Positions 54,839 to 64,000 of a stretch of DNA of 64,000 nt are shown in pieces. Source of the DNA: Prochlorococcus sp. AG-347-M18 (GTDB lineage Bacteria; Cyanobacteriota; Cyanobacteriia; PCC-6307; Cyanobiaceae); assembly GCA_003281165.1 (NCBI GenBank), contig QCCT01000003.1, positions 1-64,000 of the forward strand, read 5' to 3'. The stretch's first letter is position 1; each line of letters opens with the position of its first letter. The position numbers and the translations under genes were made by a program. The notes under the pieces were generated by a model that worked only from the letters and a program-made list of their open reading frames with translations, searched no databases and was not told the DNA's origin.

Positions 54839-57800
54839 TTAAGCGCTGAAATATTTAGCTTTTGAGTGTAATGAAATGATAGCTGTAGTACTTTGTTCTG
54901 GATGAAGTTGTTCAGATTCATCCATGGTCAAGTTTATTCTTTTGGCATCCAACAATGATAATTGTATGTTTGAATCAGATACTTTTGGACATGCAGGATA
55001 ACCAAAAGAATATCTAGCTCCTCTATATTTTTGAGCTAGTATTTCTCTATTTTTGTCTGGTTCTTCAGACCTAAAACCACATTCAATACGAATTAATGCA
55101 TGGACATACTCCGCTAGAGCTTCTGCTAATTGCACTGTAAGTCCATGGAATAACAAATAATCGCTATATTTATCTTCTTTAAATAATTTTTGAGAATATT
55201 CGCTAGCAATATCGCCCATTGTTACTGCCTGCATAGGAAATATATCTATCGGTTTATCATGTTTCAAATCACAATAAAAATCAGCTATGCATAAATTATT
55301 CCCAGATTTTTGTCGTGGAAAATTAAATTGGGAAATTTTATTTAATGATTTCTCATCAAATAAGAAAATACTATTATCTTTTCTCCCGCATCTGAAATAT
55401 CCATAAACTGCTTTGGGTGATATAAGTTTTTTCTCTATAATTATCTCTAACCATTTATCTAACAGTGGTTTAGCATATGAATCCAAATAATTATTATATT
55501 CATCTACACTTTGGTTTTTTCCTTTTTTTATTTGCCATTGCCCGCTGAATAAAGCTTTTGTATCTAAATAAAATATTAACTTATTTAAATCTATATCAAC
55601 ATCGTTCAAGACTTTCGTTCCCAAGAAAGGGGCTTGAATTGGATCTTCTTCATTTATAAATTTAGATCTTATAAAATTTTCTTTTAAATTTAATTTAGAA
55701 GTCTCGGTATTTATGGATATTGATTTTTTAACAGCTTGAGAGTTTGATTTTGATGAGGCTAAATTTATATTTATACCCTCATTATTAATGAAACCCTCTG
55801 TATTTGACCAATTACCCTTTTTCTTATTATCCATATATTCATTCATGAATTTAAGATCAGTGAACGCATCTTTTCCGTACAATATTTTCCCTTTATATAT
55901 TTTGCTGCAGTCCTCATTTACAAATTTTGGGGTTAAGGCTGCGCCTCCTAATATTACTGGTACACTAATATTTTCATTGTTAAAAGCCTCTAAATTATCT
56001 TTCATAAAAGCAGTTGATTTAACAAGTAATCCGCTCATAGCTATGCAATCTGCATTGTATTTTTTTTGTGCATCTATAATTGCTGAAACATCTTGCTTTA
56101 TTCCTAGATTTATTACGTCATAACCATTATTTGTAAGTATTATATCTACCAAATTTTTTCCAATATCATGAACATCGCCTTTGACAGTTGCAATTAAGAG
56201 TTTTCCATTTGATATGTTTTCATCTACAGTTTCCATGTATGGTTCTAAAATTGAAACAGCAAATTTCATTGTTTCGGCGGATTGGAGTACAAATGGCAAT
56301 TGCATTTGACCTGAGCCAAATAAATCTCCTACAACTTTCATCCCATCTAGTAAAAAGGTATTAATTATTTCAAGAGGTTTATATTTTTTTAACGCTTTAT
56401 TTAATTGATCCTCTAATCCTATTTTTTCTCCATCTATAATGTGATTTTTCAGACTTTCTTCAAGAGTTAGGTTTTTATTTTCTGAAGATGCTTTTTTGAA
56501 ATCTTGAATAGATAAATCTTGAAAAGCCTTTGTTAATTCTACTAATGGATCATAAATACAAATATCATCTTCAAATTTTCTTTTATCATAAATCAAATCT
56601 AAGCAAAGCTTTTTAGTTTCTTCAGAAATTTTTGATAATGGCAAAATTTTATTTGGTGCGATGATAGCAGAATCTAATCCTGCTTTAATGCATTCATCTA
56701 AAAATATTGAATTTAGATTAATTCTTGATAATGGTGAAAGACCAAAACTAATGTTTGATATCCCAAGTATGATATGAATATCTGGGAAATTTTCACGAAT
56801 TTTTAATATAGCGCTAATAGTTTCTTTAGCATTTAATCTATCTTCTTCTATCCCTGTAGATATTGGCAGAGCTAATGGATCAAAAAATAGCTCATAATCT
56901 GACAAACCACATTCTCTTGTTCTATTAATCGCTCGTTGGACAATCTTATATTTTTTTTCTGAATTCCTTGCCATTCCATCTTCATCAATTGTTCCGACAA
57001 CAAGACCTGAACCATAGCCTAAGGCTAAATTTAGAACTTGATCAAACCTTTCATTGCCATCTTCGTAATTGGTTGAATTAATAATACATTTACCACCGGC
57101 TGACTTTAATCCACTTTCCATTTTGTCAGCATCTGTAGAGTCAATCATTAATGGTAAATTTATATTGGTAACTAGTCTAGAAGTTATTTCTTTCATATCT
57201 TTCACTCCGTCTCTGCCTACATAATCAACATTTACATCAAGAACGTGAGCATTTTCTTTTTGTTGTTGCTTGGCAATTGCAACTAAGCCATCCCAATCGT
57301 CGTTATTTAATAACTCCCTTACCTTTTTCGATCCACTTGCATTTAATCTTTCTCCTACTATTAAAATTGAATTGTCTTGTTTATATGGCACAGAGTTATA
57401 TATTGATGAGGCAGATGGAATAAAACCACTTGAATTTTTCTTACCATTGTTGTAGGTCCTTTCATTATCAATTATTTCATCGATTATTGAAGACAGGTAT
57501 TTTATATGTTCAGGTGTTGTCCCACAACATCCACCTATTAATTGAACATTAAAGTCATATATAAAATTCATTAACTGCATCTTTAATTCTATTGGCTTTA
57601 ATCTATAGTGAGCTACACCACCAATATTTTCAGGAAGACCTGCATTGGGAATACAGCTTATAGCGAAGGGAGAATTTTCAGACAAATATTTAATATGTTC
57701 CTTCATTTGCTCAGGACCAGTTGCACAATTAAGTCCAAGGATATCTATATTAAATGGCTCTAATATTGTTAATGCAGAAGCAATATCGGATCCAACAAGC

Positions 57801-58405
57801 ATAGTACCTGTTGTTTCCATTGTTATAGATACCATTAAAGGTATATCAATATTTTTACTTTCTAGAATTTCTTTTGATGCTAATAAGGCAGATTTAATTT
57901 GTAAAACATCCTGACAAGTTTCAATCAAAAGAAGATCAACTCCTCCATCTATAAGACCATAAATTTGTTCTTTATATGATTGCTTTAATTCATCAAAATC
58001 TATATGTCCTAAGGTGGGTAATTTAGTTGTTGGCCCAATTGAACCTGCTACAAACCTTGGTTTATCAACTGATGAGTATTTGGCAGCAGCTTTTTTTGCT
58101 ATAAATGCTGCATTTTTATTTATCTCATAAGCCTTATCTGCAATATCGTATTCATCAAGAACTATTGATGAGGCACCAAATGTATTAGTTTCTATAACAT
58201 GACAACCTGCTTCTAAAAATGAATTATGAACCTTCTCAACTACCTCTGGCGATGATAAAACAAGGTTTTCATTACATCCCTCTAATTCTTTTCCTCCAAA
58301 GTCATCTGCAGTAAGATTTAAGTTCTGAAAAGATGTTCCAGTACCTCCGTCAAAAATAATTAATGGTTTTTCATCTCTATTTAAATAGGTTCTGAAAGAG
58401 TCCAT
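54839..58405 (-). CDS. metH: Cobalamin-dependent methionine synthase
   Basis: MetH transfers methyl from methyltetrahydrofolate to homocysteine through methylcobalamin. The 1188 residues show the homocysteine domain with the zinc cysteines (GLNCATGPEQM and LIGGCCGTTPEHI), the pterin domain (VGERLNASGSKK), the B12-binding DVHDIGKN motif, and the C-terminal activation domain. The length is close to that of E. coli MetH. No cobalamin riboswitch fits in the short upstream gap. It is preceded by ilvE on the same strand. Confidence 0.97.
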   Translation of the reverse strand: MDSFRTYLNRDEKPLIIFDGGTGTSFQNLNLTADDFGGKELEGCNENLVLSSPEVVEKVHNSFLEAGCHVIETNTFGASSIVLDEYDIADKAYEINKNAAFIAKKAAAKYSSVDKPRFVAGSIGPTTKLPTLGHIDFDELKQSYKEQIYGLIDGGVDLLLIETCQDVLQIKSALLASKEILESKNIDIPLMVSITMETTGTMLVGSDIASALTILEPFNIDILGLNCATGPEQMKEHIKYLSENSPFAISCIPNAGLPENIGGVAHYRLKPIELKMQLMNFIYDFNVQLIGGCCGTTPEHIKYLSSIIDEIIDNERTYNNGKKNSSGFIPSASSIYNSVPYKQDNSILIVGERLNASGSKKVRELLNNDDWDGLVAIAKQQQKENAHVLDVNVDYVGRDGVKDMKEITSRLVTNINLPLMIDSTDADKMESGLKSAGGKCIINSTNYEDGNERFDQVLNLALGYGSGLVVGTIDEDGMARNSEKKYKIVQRAINRTRECGLSDYELFFDPLALPISTGIEEDRLNAKETISAILKIRENFPDIHIILGISNISFGLSPLSRINLNSIFLDECIKAGLDSAIIAPNKILPLSKISEETKKLCLDLIYDKRKFEDDICIYDPLVELTKAFQDLSIQDFKKASSENKNLTLEESLKNHIIDGEKIGLEDQLNKALKKYKPLEIINTFLLDGMKVVGDLFGSGQMQLPFVLQSAETMKFAVSILEPYMETVDENISNGKLLIATVKGDVHDIGKNLVDIILTNNGYDVINLGIKQDVSAIIDAQKKYNADCIAMSGLLVKSTAFMKDNLEAFNNENISVPVILGGAALTPKFVNEDCSKIYKGKILYGKDAFTDLKFMNEYMDNKKKGNWSNTEGFINNEGININLASSKSNSQAVKKSISINTETSKLNLKENFIRSKFINEEDPIQAPFLGTKVLNDVDIDLNKLIFYLDTKALFSGQWQIKKGKNQSVDEYNNYLDSYAKPLLDKWLEIIIEKKLISPKAVYGYFRCGRKDNSIFLFDEKSLNKISQFNFPRQKSGNNLCIADFYCDLKHDKPIDIFPMQAVTMGDIASEYSQKLFKEDKYSDYLLFHGLTVQLAEALAEYVHALIRIECGFRSEEPDKNREILAQKYRGARYSFGYPACPKVSDSNIQLSLLDAKRINLTMDESEQLHPEQSTTAIISLHSKAKYFSA

Positions 58406-58421
58406 TTTTGGTAAAAATAAT

Positions 58422-59336
58422 TTATTTTAGTGAAATTCTTGTTATCCAATTATCATAGTCTTGAGAACGACCTTCTGTTATTTCTATAAGCTTACTTTTT
58501 AATTTATTCATTATTGGTCTTTCAACATTTAATTCAGTTGATTCAATTTTTTTAACTGGTGTAATTTTTGCTGCTGTACCAGTTAGAAAAACTTCATCTG
58601 CTATTAATAATTCTGTTTTATCAACAGGCCTTTCAATTACATTTATTCCAAATGATTTTGCTAATTCAATTACACTAGCTCTAGTAATACCCTCAAGGAT
58701 ATCTTGATCAACACCAGGAGTGATTAAGTCTCCATTCCTTACAATAAATAAATTCATACCACTAGCTTCGCTTACCTTACCACTTGAATTTAATAGCAGT
58801 GCTTCATCAAAACCTGATAAACTAGCTTCTGTTTTGGCTAATGAACTAGTAATATATGCTCCACTTATTTTTCCTCTTAAGGGGAGAGATCTATCTTCTT
58901 GTCTTGTCCAACTACTCATTCTACAAGAAACACCATCTGGGGATAGATAATCTCCTAGTTCAATACAATAAATAAAGAAATTTGTTTCAATATTGTGTAA
59001 CCTTGGCGCTATACCTAAATCGCTTGTATATACAAATGGTCTTATATAAATAGGTTTTTCTGGCTTGTTTCTTTTTATAACTTCTTCTAAGGCTTTAAAA
59101 ATATATTCTTCAGAAATTTCAGTTAATAGTAATTTTGCACTTTGAGATAATCTTTTTATATGTTTATCAGTTCTAAACAAAAGGAATTCTTCTTTTTTTG
59201 TTGGGTTAGGTATCGCTCGCATTCCTCCAAATGCAGCAGTACCATAATGTAGTGCATGAGTAGCTATTGATATTTTTGCTTCTTTAAATGGAATACATTT
59301 ACCTTCGAACCAGGCGTATGGAAGAAATTCATGCAT
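58422..59336 (-). CDS. ilvE: Branched-chain amino acid aminotransferase
   Basis: IlvE makes the last step of leucine, isoleucine and valine synthesis. The 304-residue fold-type IV PLP enzyme shows the PLP Lys in GKISGAYITSSLA and VSEASGMNLFIV. The PLP phosphate site block (DILEGITRASVIELA) is also present. The length is normal. It is followed by metH with a 16-bp gap, and is divergent from cobN. Confidence 0.95.
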   Translation of the reverse strand: MHEFLPYAWFEGKCIPFKEAKISIATHALHYGTAAFGGMRAIPNPTKKEEFLLFRTDKHIKRLSQSAKLLLTEISEEYIFKALEEVIKRNKPEKPIYIRPFVYTSDLGIAPRLHNIETNFFIYCIELGDYLSPDGVSCRMSSWTRQEDRSLPLRGKISGAYITSSLAKTEASLSGFDEALLLNSSGKVSEASGMNLFIVRNGDLITPGVDQDILEGITRASVIELAKSFGINVIERPVDKTELLIADEVFLTGTAAKITPVKKIESTELNVERPIMNKLKSKLIEITEGRSQDYDNWITRISLK

Positions 59337-59407
59337 ATTTATTTTATTTAATTAAGGTAAACTTGATTTATCCTACTTATGTATTCTAAACCTTATTTAT
59401 ATATAAA

Positions 59408-62400
59408 ATGCATAGGATATTAAATATTGCAGGAAATGAAAAGAATAAGGATGATTTAATTGAGCAACCAGCTGCAGATTTTATTTTTATAACAAGTGTC
59501 AAGGCTGATTTAAATCTTATATCAAATTTATTGTTAGAAAAAGAATTTGCTTCATTAAAAAATAATATAAGAGCTTTAGAAATTTCTAATTTAAATTCCT
59601 CTGCTCAAATAGATAATTATTTATTAAAAACAATAAATTATGCAAAAGTAGTCGTACTTAGAATATTTGGAGATAAAGGTACATGGAACTATGGAATTGA
59701 ACAACTTTTAAATTGGCAAGCAGTTAATAAAAAAAGGAAGTTAGTAATCCTATCAGGTACGATTGACCAGGAAATTTCCTTATGTGAAATAAGTAGTATA
59801 GATAAAAATATTGCATTAAATATTTCTAGATTACTAAGATCTGGAGGACTGGTTAATTATAGAAAGTTTCTTAATTGTTTAAATTATTTAGTTGTAGATG
59901 AAAAATTAATTCCTGATGATTTTTTGAATATTACTTTTTATGCAGATCCCTATTTACATGATTGGAAAAATGAAAGTGGCGAAAAGATAGGAATAATATC
60001 CTATAAATCACTTTTTTTGGCTAATGAAATCGAAGTAAACGAAAAACTTAACTTTCAATTAAGAAAATGCGGATTATCTCCTAAAACATTTTTTATTTCA
60101 ACACTAAAAGATCATATTATTCAGAAGAAATTAATAGAAATTTTTAAAAAAGAAGATATTAAACTAATAATTACCACAACTTCATTTTCTTCATCTCAAA
60201 TCAAAAATAATGAATTAATTGAAAATTCAACAAATATTTTTACTTCTCTAAAAATTCCAATTTTACAGCTTCTTTCTTCTAATAGATCAAGAAAAAAGTG
60301 GTTAAATTCATCTATTGGAATGAATTCATCTGATTTATTAATGCAAATAATTATACCTGAATTTGATGGAAGAATTACTACCTGTCCTTCAGCATTTAAA
60401 GAAATAATTTCTAAGAAAAATACACTATATAGTGAAATAACTAGTTACAAAGCTGATCAAGTAGGTATTCAATGGATTTCAAAATTTGCAACAAATTATG
60501 TGAAACTTCAGAAACTTAATAATTTTGATAAAAGAATTTGTTTAGTAATAAGTAATTATCCAGTAAAGAACGGAAGAATCGGTAATGGCGTAGGTCTAAA
60601 TACACCATCTTCAATATTAAATATTCTTAATTGGTTAAAAGAAGAAGGTTATGACCTTGGATCTTGTAATTATCCTCAAGATTCTTCGGAATTAATGTCA
60701 ATGCTTATAAAAACTAGAACTAATGATATTGAATCTCAAAATAATAAACCATTAGATTACTTACCACTTAGTGAATATTTAAAATATTGGAATTATTTAG
60801 AAATTGATCCCAAAAATATTATTGTTAGTCGTTGGGGTAAACCATCTGATGCGATCGATCTAAATAATAAAGGTTTCTCAATAAATGGAATTAGATTTGG
60901 AAAAATAACATTATTGATTCAACCTCAACGAGGTTATGATTCTTTCACTGATAGAGATATTCATTCTCCCGATCTTCCACCTCCCCATAGATATTTAGCA
61001 CAATATTTTTGGATTGAAAAAGTTTTTAATGCAAATGCTATTTGCCATATTGGTAAACATGGGACTGTTGAATGGTTACCTGGTAAATCTATAGGTCTCA
61101 GCAATAAGTGTTTTCCAAATATTATTTGTCCTGCAATACCAAACATATATCCCTTTATTGTAAATGATCCTGGAGAAGGATCCCAAGCTAAAAGAAGAAC
61201 TGCTGCAACAATTATTGATCATTTAACCCCTCCTTTGGATAGGTCAGAATTATATGGAAAATATTCCATATTAGAAAATTATTTAGACGAATATTTTGAA
61301 GCAAAATTATTAAATTCTAATCGGATTAAAATAATAGAAAATTCCATTTTTGAATTAATAAAAAAAGATTTTAGCGAAATTACTTTAAAGAATAAAAATA
61401 ATCAAATAGAAGAAATTGATTCCTTTCTTTGCAAAATTAAAGAATCTCAAATTAGGACAGGTTTGCATATTTTTGGCAATAGGCAAAATGTCATTAATGA
61501 AATAAATTTATTCTTGTGTATTGCTAGAGTACCAAATACGAATCGAATTGGAGTTATTCAATATATAGCAAAACATTTAAAACTAGAATTGAATCCTTGG
61601 ACAAATCAATATGATCAAATATTAAGTGAAAAGGATAAAACAATATTATTGACTTTTTCCAACAAAAACATTTTAAACTTTAGAATGGCTATTGATTTTT
61701 TGGAACAACAAGCAAAGTATTTAATATATTTGTTTTTTTACAAAAAGAATACCAATATAAAAAATCTAGAAAAATATAAAAATCTGAAAATAATAGACTA
61801 TTTCTTTAATCAAAAAAAACATAATAAGTATTTTTTATTATTAAAAAAAGAGATTCTAATTCCAATCATTAATTCTTCATATAATGAGAAATTATCATTT
61901 ATTAATTCATTAAAGGGACAATATGTAAAAAGCGGTCCATCTGGAGCTCCTACGAGAGGTAAAACTGAAACTTTACCCACTGGTAAAAATTTCTTTTCAG
62001 TTGATTCGAGAGGACTGCCAACTGAATCAGCATGGAGTGTTGGTTGTCAGTCTGCTTCACAAATACTTGATTTATACAAACAAGATAATGGAGAAGATTT
62101 AAAAAATATAGCTATATCTGTATGGGCAACATCCACAATGAGAAATGGTGGTGAAGACATTTGTCAAATACTATATTTATTAGGAGTACAGCCTATTTGG
62201 GATGGGCCTTCAAGAAGAGTAGTTGATCTAGAAATCATTCCTTTATCTGTTCTCGAAAGACCAAGGGTTGATGTTACTTTAAGGATTTCGGGAATGTTTA
62301 GAGATGCATTTCCACAGTTAGTTAAATTAACTTCTAAAGCAATAAATCTTGTTTCTAATCTTAATGAGGATGATAAATTTAACCCTCTTGCTGGGGCATC

Positions 62401-63145
62401 GAGGGATGGTGATTCAATTAATCGTATATTTGGGTCAGCGCCAGGTTCATATGGAGCAGGTCTGCAAGAATTAATTTCTAATTCTAATTGGGAAAACATT
62501 GATGATTTTGGAGAATCTTTTCTTAATTGGAGTAAGTGGATTTACAGTGATAATCTTGAACCTATAGAGGATAAAAAATCATTAGAAAATGCTCTTAAAA
62601 ATGTGCAGTTAGTTGTTCATAACCAAGATAATAAGGAACATGATATTTTAGATTCTGATGATTATTATCAGTTTCAGGGTGGATTATCTTCAGCAGTAAA
62701 AAAATTGAGCGGTAAATTTCCTGAAATGTATCATGGTGATTTATCAAAATTTGGATTATCCAAAATTTCAAAATTACAAGATGAAATTAATAAAGTTGTT
62801 ATATCAAGAATACTTAACCCTAAATGGATAAATGGAATGAAGGATAATGGTTATAAAGGAGCGTTTGAATTTTCAGCAACACTAGATTACTTATATGCTT
62901 TTGATGCTTCTACTGAAGTAGTCTCAGATTGGTGTTATGAGGAAGTTTATAAATCATGGTTATGTGATCTGGATCTTAGGAATTTCTTTCTAGAGAATAA
63001 TCCATGGGCTTTAAGAGATATTGCACAAAGATTTCTTGAAATTGCCAATAGAAAAATGTGGAATAATTGTTCAACAGATGTCATTGAAAATTTAAAGAAA
63101 ATAATTATTAATACAGATTCAATAATTGAAAAAAACGAATTCTGA
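59408..63145 (+). CDS. cobN: Cobaltochelatase subunit CobN
   Basis: CobN inserts cobalt into hydrogenobyrinate a,c-diamide with a ChlI/ChlD-like ATPase partner. The 1245 residues carry CHIGKHGTVEWLPGKSIG, KSGPSGAPTRGKTETLPTG and GSAPGSYGAGLQELI. The layout matches CobN rather than ChlH by length and by the missing N-terminal ChlH extension. In cyanobacteria the same ChlI and ChlD may serve both chelatases. It converges with the PHP gene, 1 bp apart. Confidence 0.95.
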   Translation: MHRILNIAGNEKNKDDLIEQPAADFIFITSVKADLNLISNLLLEKEFASLKNNIRALEISNLNSSAQIDNYLLKTINYAKVVVLRIFGDKGTWNYGIEQLLNWQAVNKKRKLVILSGTIDQEISLCEISSIDKNIALNISRLLRSGGLVNYRKFLNCLNYLVVDEKLIPDDFLNITFYADPYLHDWKNESGEKIGIISYKSLFLANEIEVNEKLNFQLRKCGLSPKTFFISTLKDHIIQKKLIEIFKKEDIKLIITTTSFSSSQIKNNELIENSTNIFTSLKIPILQLLSSNRSRKKWLNSSIGMNSSDLLMQIIIPEFDGRITTCPSAFKEIISKKNTLYSEITSYKADQVGIQWISKFATNYVKLQKLNNFDKRICLVISNYPVKNGRIGNGVGLNTPSSILNILNWLKEEGYDLGSCNYPQDSSELMSMLIKTRTNDIESQNNKPLDYLPLSEYLKYWNYLEIDPKNIIVSRWGKPSDAIDLNNKGFSINGIRFGKITLLIQPQRGYDSFTDRDIHSPDLPPPHRYLAQYFWIEKVFNANAICHIGKHGTVEWLPGKSIGLSNKCFPNIICPAIPNIYPFIVNDPGEGSQAKRRTAATIIDHLTPPLDRSELYGKYSILENYLDEYFEAKLLNSNRIKIIENSIFELIKKDFSEITLKNKNNQIEEIDSFLCKIKESQIRTGLHIFGNRQNVINEINLFLCIARVPNTNRIGVIQYIAKHLKLELNPWTNQYDQILSEKDKTILLTFSNKNILNFRMAIDFLEQQAKYLIYLFFYKKNTNIKNLEKYKNLKIIDYFFNQKKHNKYFLLLKKEILIPIINSSYNEKLSFINSLKGQYVKSGPSGAPTRGKTETLPTGKNFFSVDSRGLPTESAWSVGCQSASQILDLYKQDNGEDLKNIAISVWATSTMRNGGEDICQILYLLGVQPIWDGPSRRVVDLEIIPLSVLERPRVDVTLRISGMFRDAFPQLVKLTSKAINLVSNLNEDDKFNPLAGASRDGDSINRIFGSAPGSYGAGLQELISNSNWENIDDFGESFLNWSKWIYSDNLEPIEDKKSLENALKNVQLVVHNQDNKEHDILDSDDYYQFQGGLSSAVKKLSGKFPEMYHGDLSKFGLSKISKLQDEINKVVISRILNPKWINGMKDNGYKGAFEFSATLDYLYAFDASTEVVSDWCYEEVYKSWLCDLDLRNFFLENNPWALRDIAQRFLEIANRKMWNNCSTDVIENLKKIIINTDSIIEKNEF

Positions 63146-63146
63146 A

Positions 63147-63794
63147 TTATCTACCTAATAGCGAAAATCCATGACTATCTGTTCCGCATGTTTTTAGCAT
63201 TGAATATTTATCTGCTAATTTATCTATTTCTGAACATACAAATAAACTAGGATTCCATACTTCATTAAGTTCATAATCGTACCAAACCTCTATTCCATCA
63301 ATACCTTGTATTTTGGCCTCTGGAATTAGTTTATAAAAGGGAATCCTGTATCTTGCTGGATGCGCAAGAAATGATAAACCACCAGCTAAATTTATTGCTT
63401 TTATAACTGATTTAATATTTAAATCATTACCTATTGGAGACTCTCCGAGGATGTAGGGATTTAGGTATTTACTTTTTATATCTATTCCCAATCCAATTAC
63501 ATGTACTAAACATCCTAAAATCAAACAATTAATTTCTATTCCCGAAATTAATGTAAAACAATCTTTAGGATAATTTTTGAGTATATTATTTTTTTTTATA
63601 TATTCATGAGCTTTAATTGTATGATGATCGGTTATTGATAAAAATTTCAAGTTATTTTTATAAGCTTGTTCTAAAAGTTCATATGGTTCTAAACTTCCAT
63701 CACTAAATTTTGTATGACAGTGAAAATTAATATTTTTAGGACAACTATTTTTATTAATATTGGAAGTTAATTTTACTAGGTCTTCCCTATTCAT
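63147..63794 (-). CDS. PHP-domain metal-dependent phosphoesterase
   Basis: The 215-residue protein has all PHP metal motifs: INFHCHTKFSDGSLEPYE (H-x-H), ITDHHTIKAH, ISGIEIN, FLAHPARYR and CGTDSHGFS. It resembles TrpH/YciV-type RNA or nucleotide phosphatases. The C-terminal end is close to cobN's stop, and its start overlaps the hemJ stop by 8 bp, so it is probably in an operon with hemJ. Confidence 0.88.
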   Translation of the reverse strand: MNREDLVKLTSNINKNSCPKNINFHCHTKFSDGSLEPYELLEQAYKNNLKFLSITDHHTIKAHEYIKKNNILKNYPKDCFTLISGIEINCLILGCLVHVIGLGIDIKSKYLNPYILGESPIGNDLNIKSVIKAINLAGGLSFLAHPARYRIPFYKLIPEAKIQGIDGIEVWYDYELNEVWNPSLFVCSEIDKLADKYSMLKTCGTDSHGFSLLGR

Positions 63795-64000
63795 TACTCA
63801 ATGAATTCTCATTTTTCTTCCTAATCTTGGCATATAATTGTATTGAAGCCAACATGAAAATAATTAGTCCAACTACGCTCCATGTAGCAACACTAGTTGG
63901 AAAATTATTTTTAAAAATTACTAAAAGTACAATTATAAATAATAATAAAGTAGGCAATTCATTTAATAATCTAAGTTTTTTTGCTGAAATGGTTGAAGTA
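63787..64000 (-). CDS. hemJ: HemJ-like protoporphyrinogen oxidase, C-terminal part (partial)
   Basis: The frame is open at the right edge of the window; about 71 C-terminal residues are seen. They contain AKKLRLLNELPTLLLFIIVL, which matches the RxxNExPxLLL helix near the end of HemJ/UPF0093. A second hydrophobic segment (SVVGLIIFMLASIQLY) and a basic tail follow. HemJ oxidises protoporphyrinogen IX in cyanobacteria lacking HemG or HemY. The match rests on one helix, so I am moderately sure. Confidence 0.65.
   Translation of the reverse strand, partial: TSTISAKKLRLLNELPTLLLFIIVLLVIFKNNFPTSVATWSVVGLIIFMLASIQLYAKIRKKNENSLSNE

Noticed and set aside
58406..58421. A cobalamin riboswitch for metH or cobN
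   Set aside because: The gap before metH is 16 bp and that before cobN about 70 bp; neither can hold the aptamer, and no B12-box-like conserved motif was seen.

Overview
The window comes from a very AT-rich, compact picocyanobacterial chromosome, most probably a high-light Prochlorococcus. The evidence is the set of genes for oxygenic photosynthesis and chlorophyll (chlH, acsF, psb30, ycf20, a complex-C cofactor-assembly factor, hemJ), several cyanobacteria-only families (CGLD27, DUF2996, DUF3038, DUF3318, DUF4335, DUF2949, DUF1651), a low-GC codon bias, short intergenic gaps and many short membrane ORFs. I cannot name the strain from the sequence alone. No insertion sequence, prophage, CRISPR array or rRNA was seen.

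Layout. 1-3.6 kb holds small cyanobacterial proteins, an initiator tRNA-Met with its terminator, an asparaginase, CGLD27, rsfS and DUF3318. 3.7-10.8 kb holds carB, an ABC exporter, an S4-domain protein, tpiA and folP. 10.8-19.5 kb holds chlH and then a forward run of dapB, a membrane protein, a UbiH-type monooxygenase and the DUF2949-DUF3038-DUF4335 group. 19.6-32.3 kb holds mfd, a TerC protein, fmt/pmbA/tldD, acsF, DUF2996 and a Zam-type RNB protein. 32.4-38 kb holds two half-size Gdt1/TMEM165 genes, a cysteine-cluster protein, psb30, a HAD phosphatase, ycf20, rpmF, an FtsH relative without the protease zinc site, and a 2-Cys peroxiredoxin. 38-42.5 kb is a cluster of very small ORFs, with a ribbon-helix-helix regulator and an exported thioredoxin-like protein, ending at an elongator tRNA-Met. 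42.6-54.5 kb holds trmL, cobU, metG, lptC, a catalytic RNB protein, rpsR, rpmG, pheT, three 45-bp palindromic repeats and an RHH/J-domain fusion. 54.6-64 kb holds metH, ilvE, cobN, a PHP phosphoesterase and the end of hemJ.

Themes. Tetrapyrrole and B12 metabolism recur: chlH, acsF and hemJ act on tetrapyrroles, cobN and cobU on corrin, and metH uses the cobalamin. ChlH and CobN are paralogous large chelatase subunits. Two enzyme families appear as apparently dead or partial members: an RNB protein that kept its RNA-binding ends but lost the catalytic acids (next to the same family's catalytic core with no RNA-binding domains, 15 kb away), and an FtsH that kept its AAA module but lost both zinc histidines. 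The least explained parts are the small-ORF cluster at 38-42 kb, the palindromes around the 40.2 kb RHH gene, and the 45-bp repeat family at 51-52 kb.
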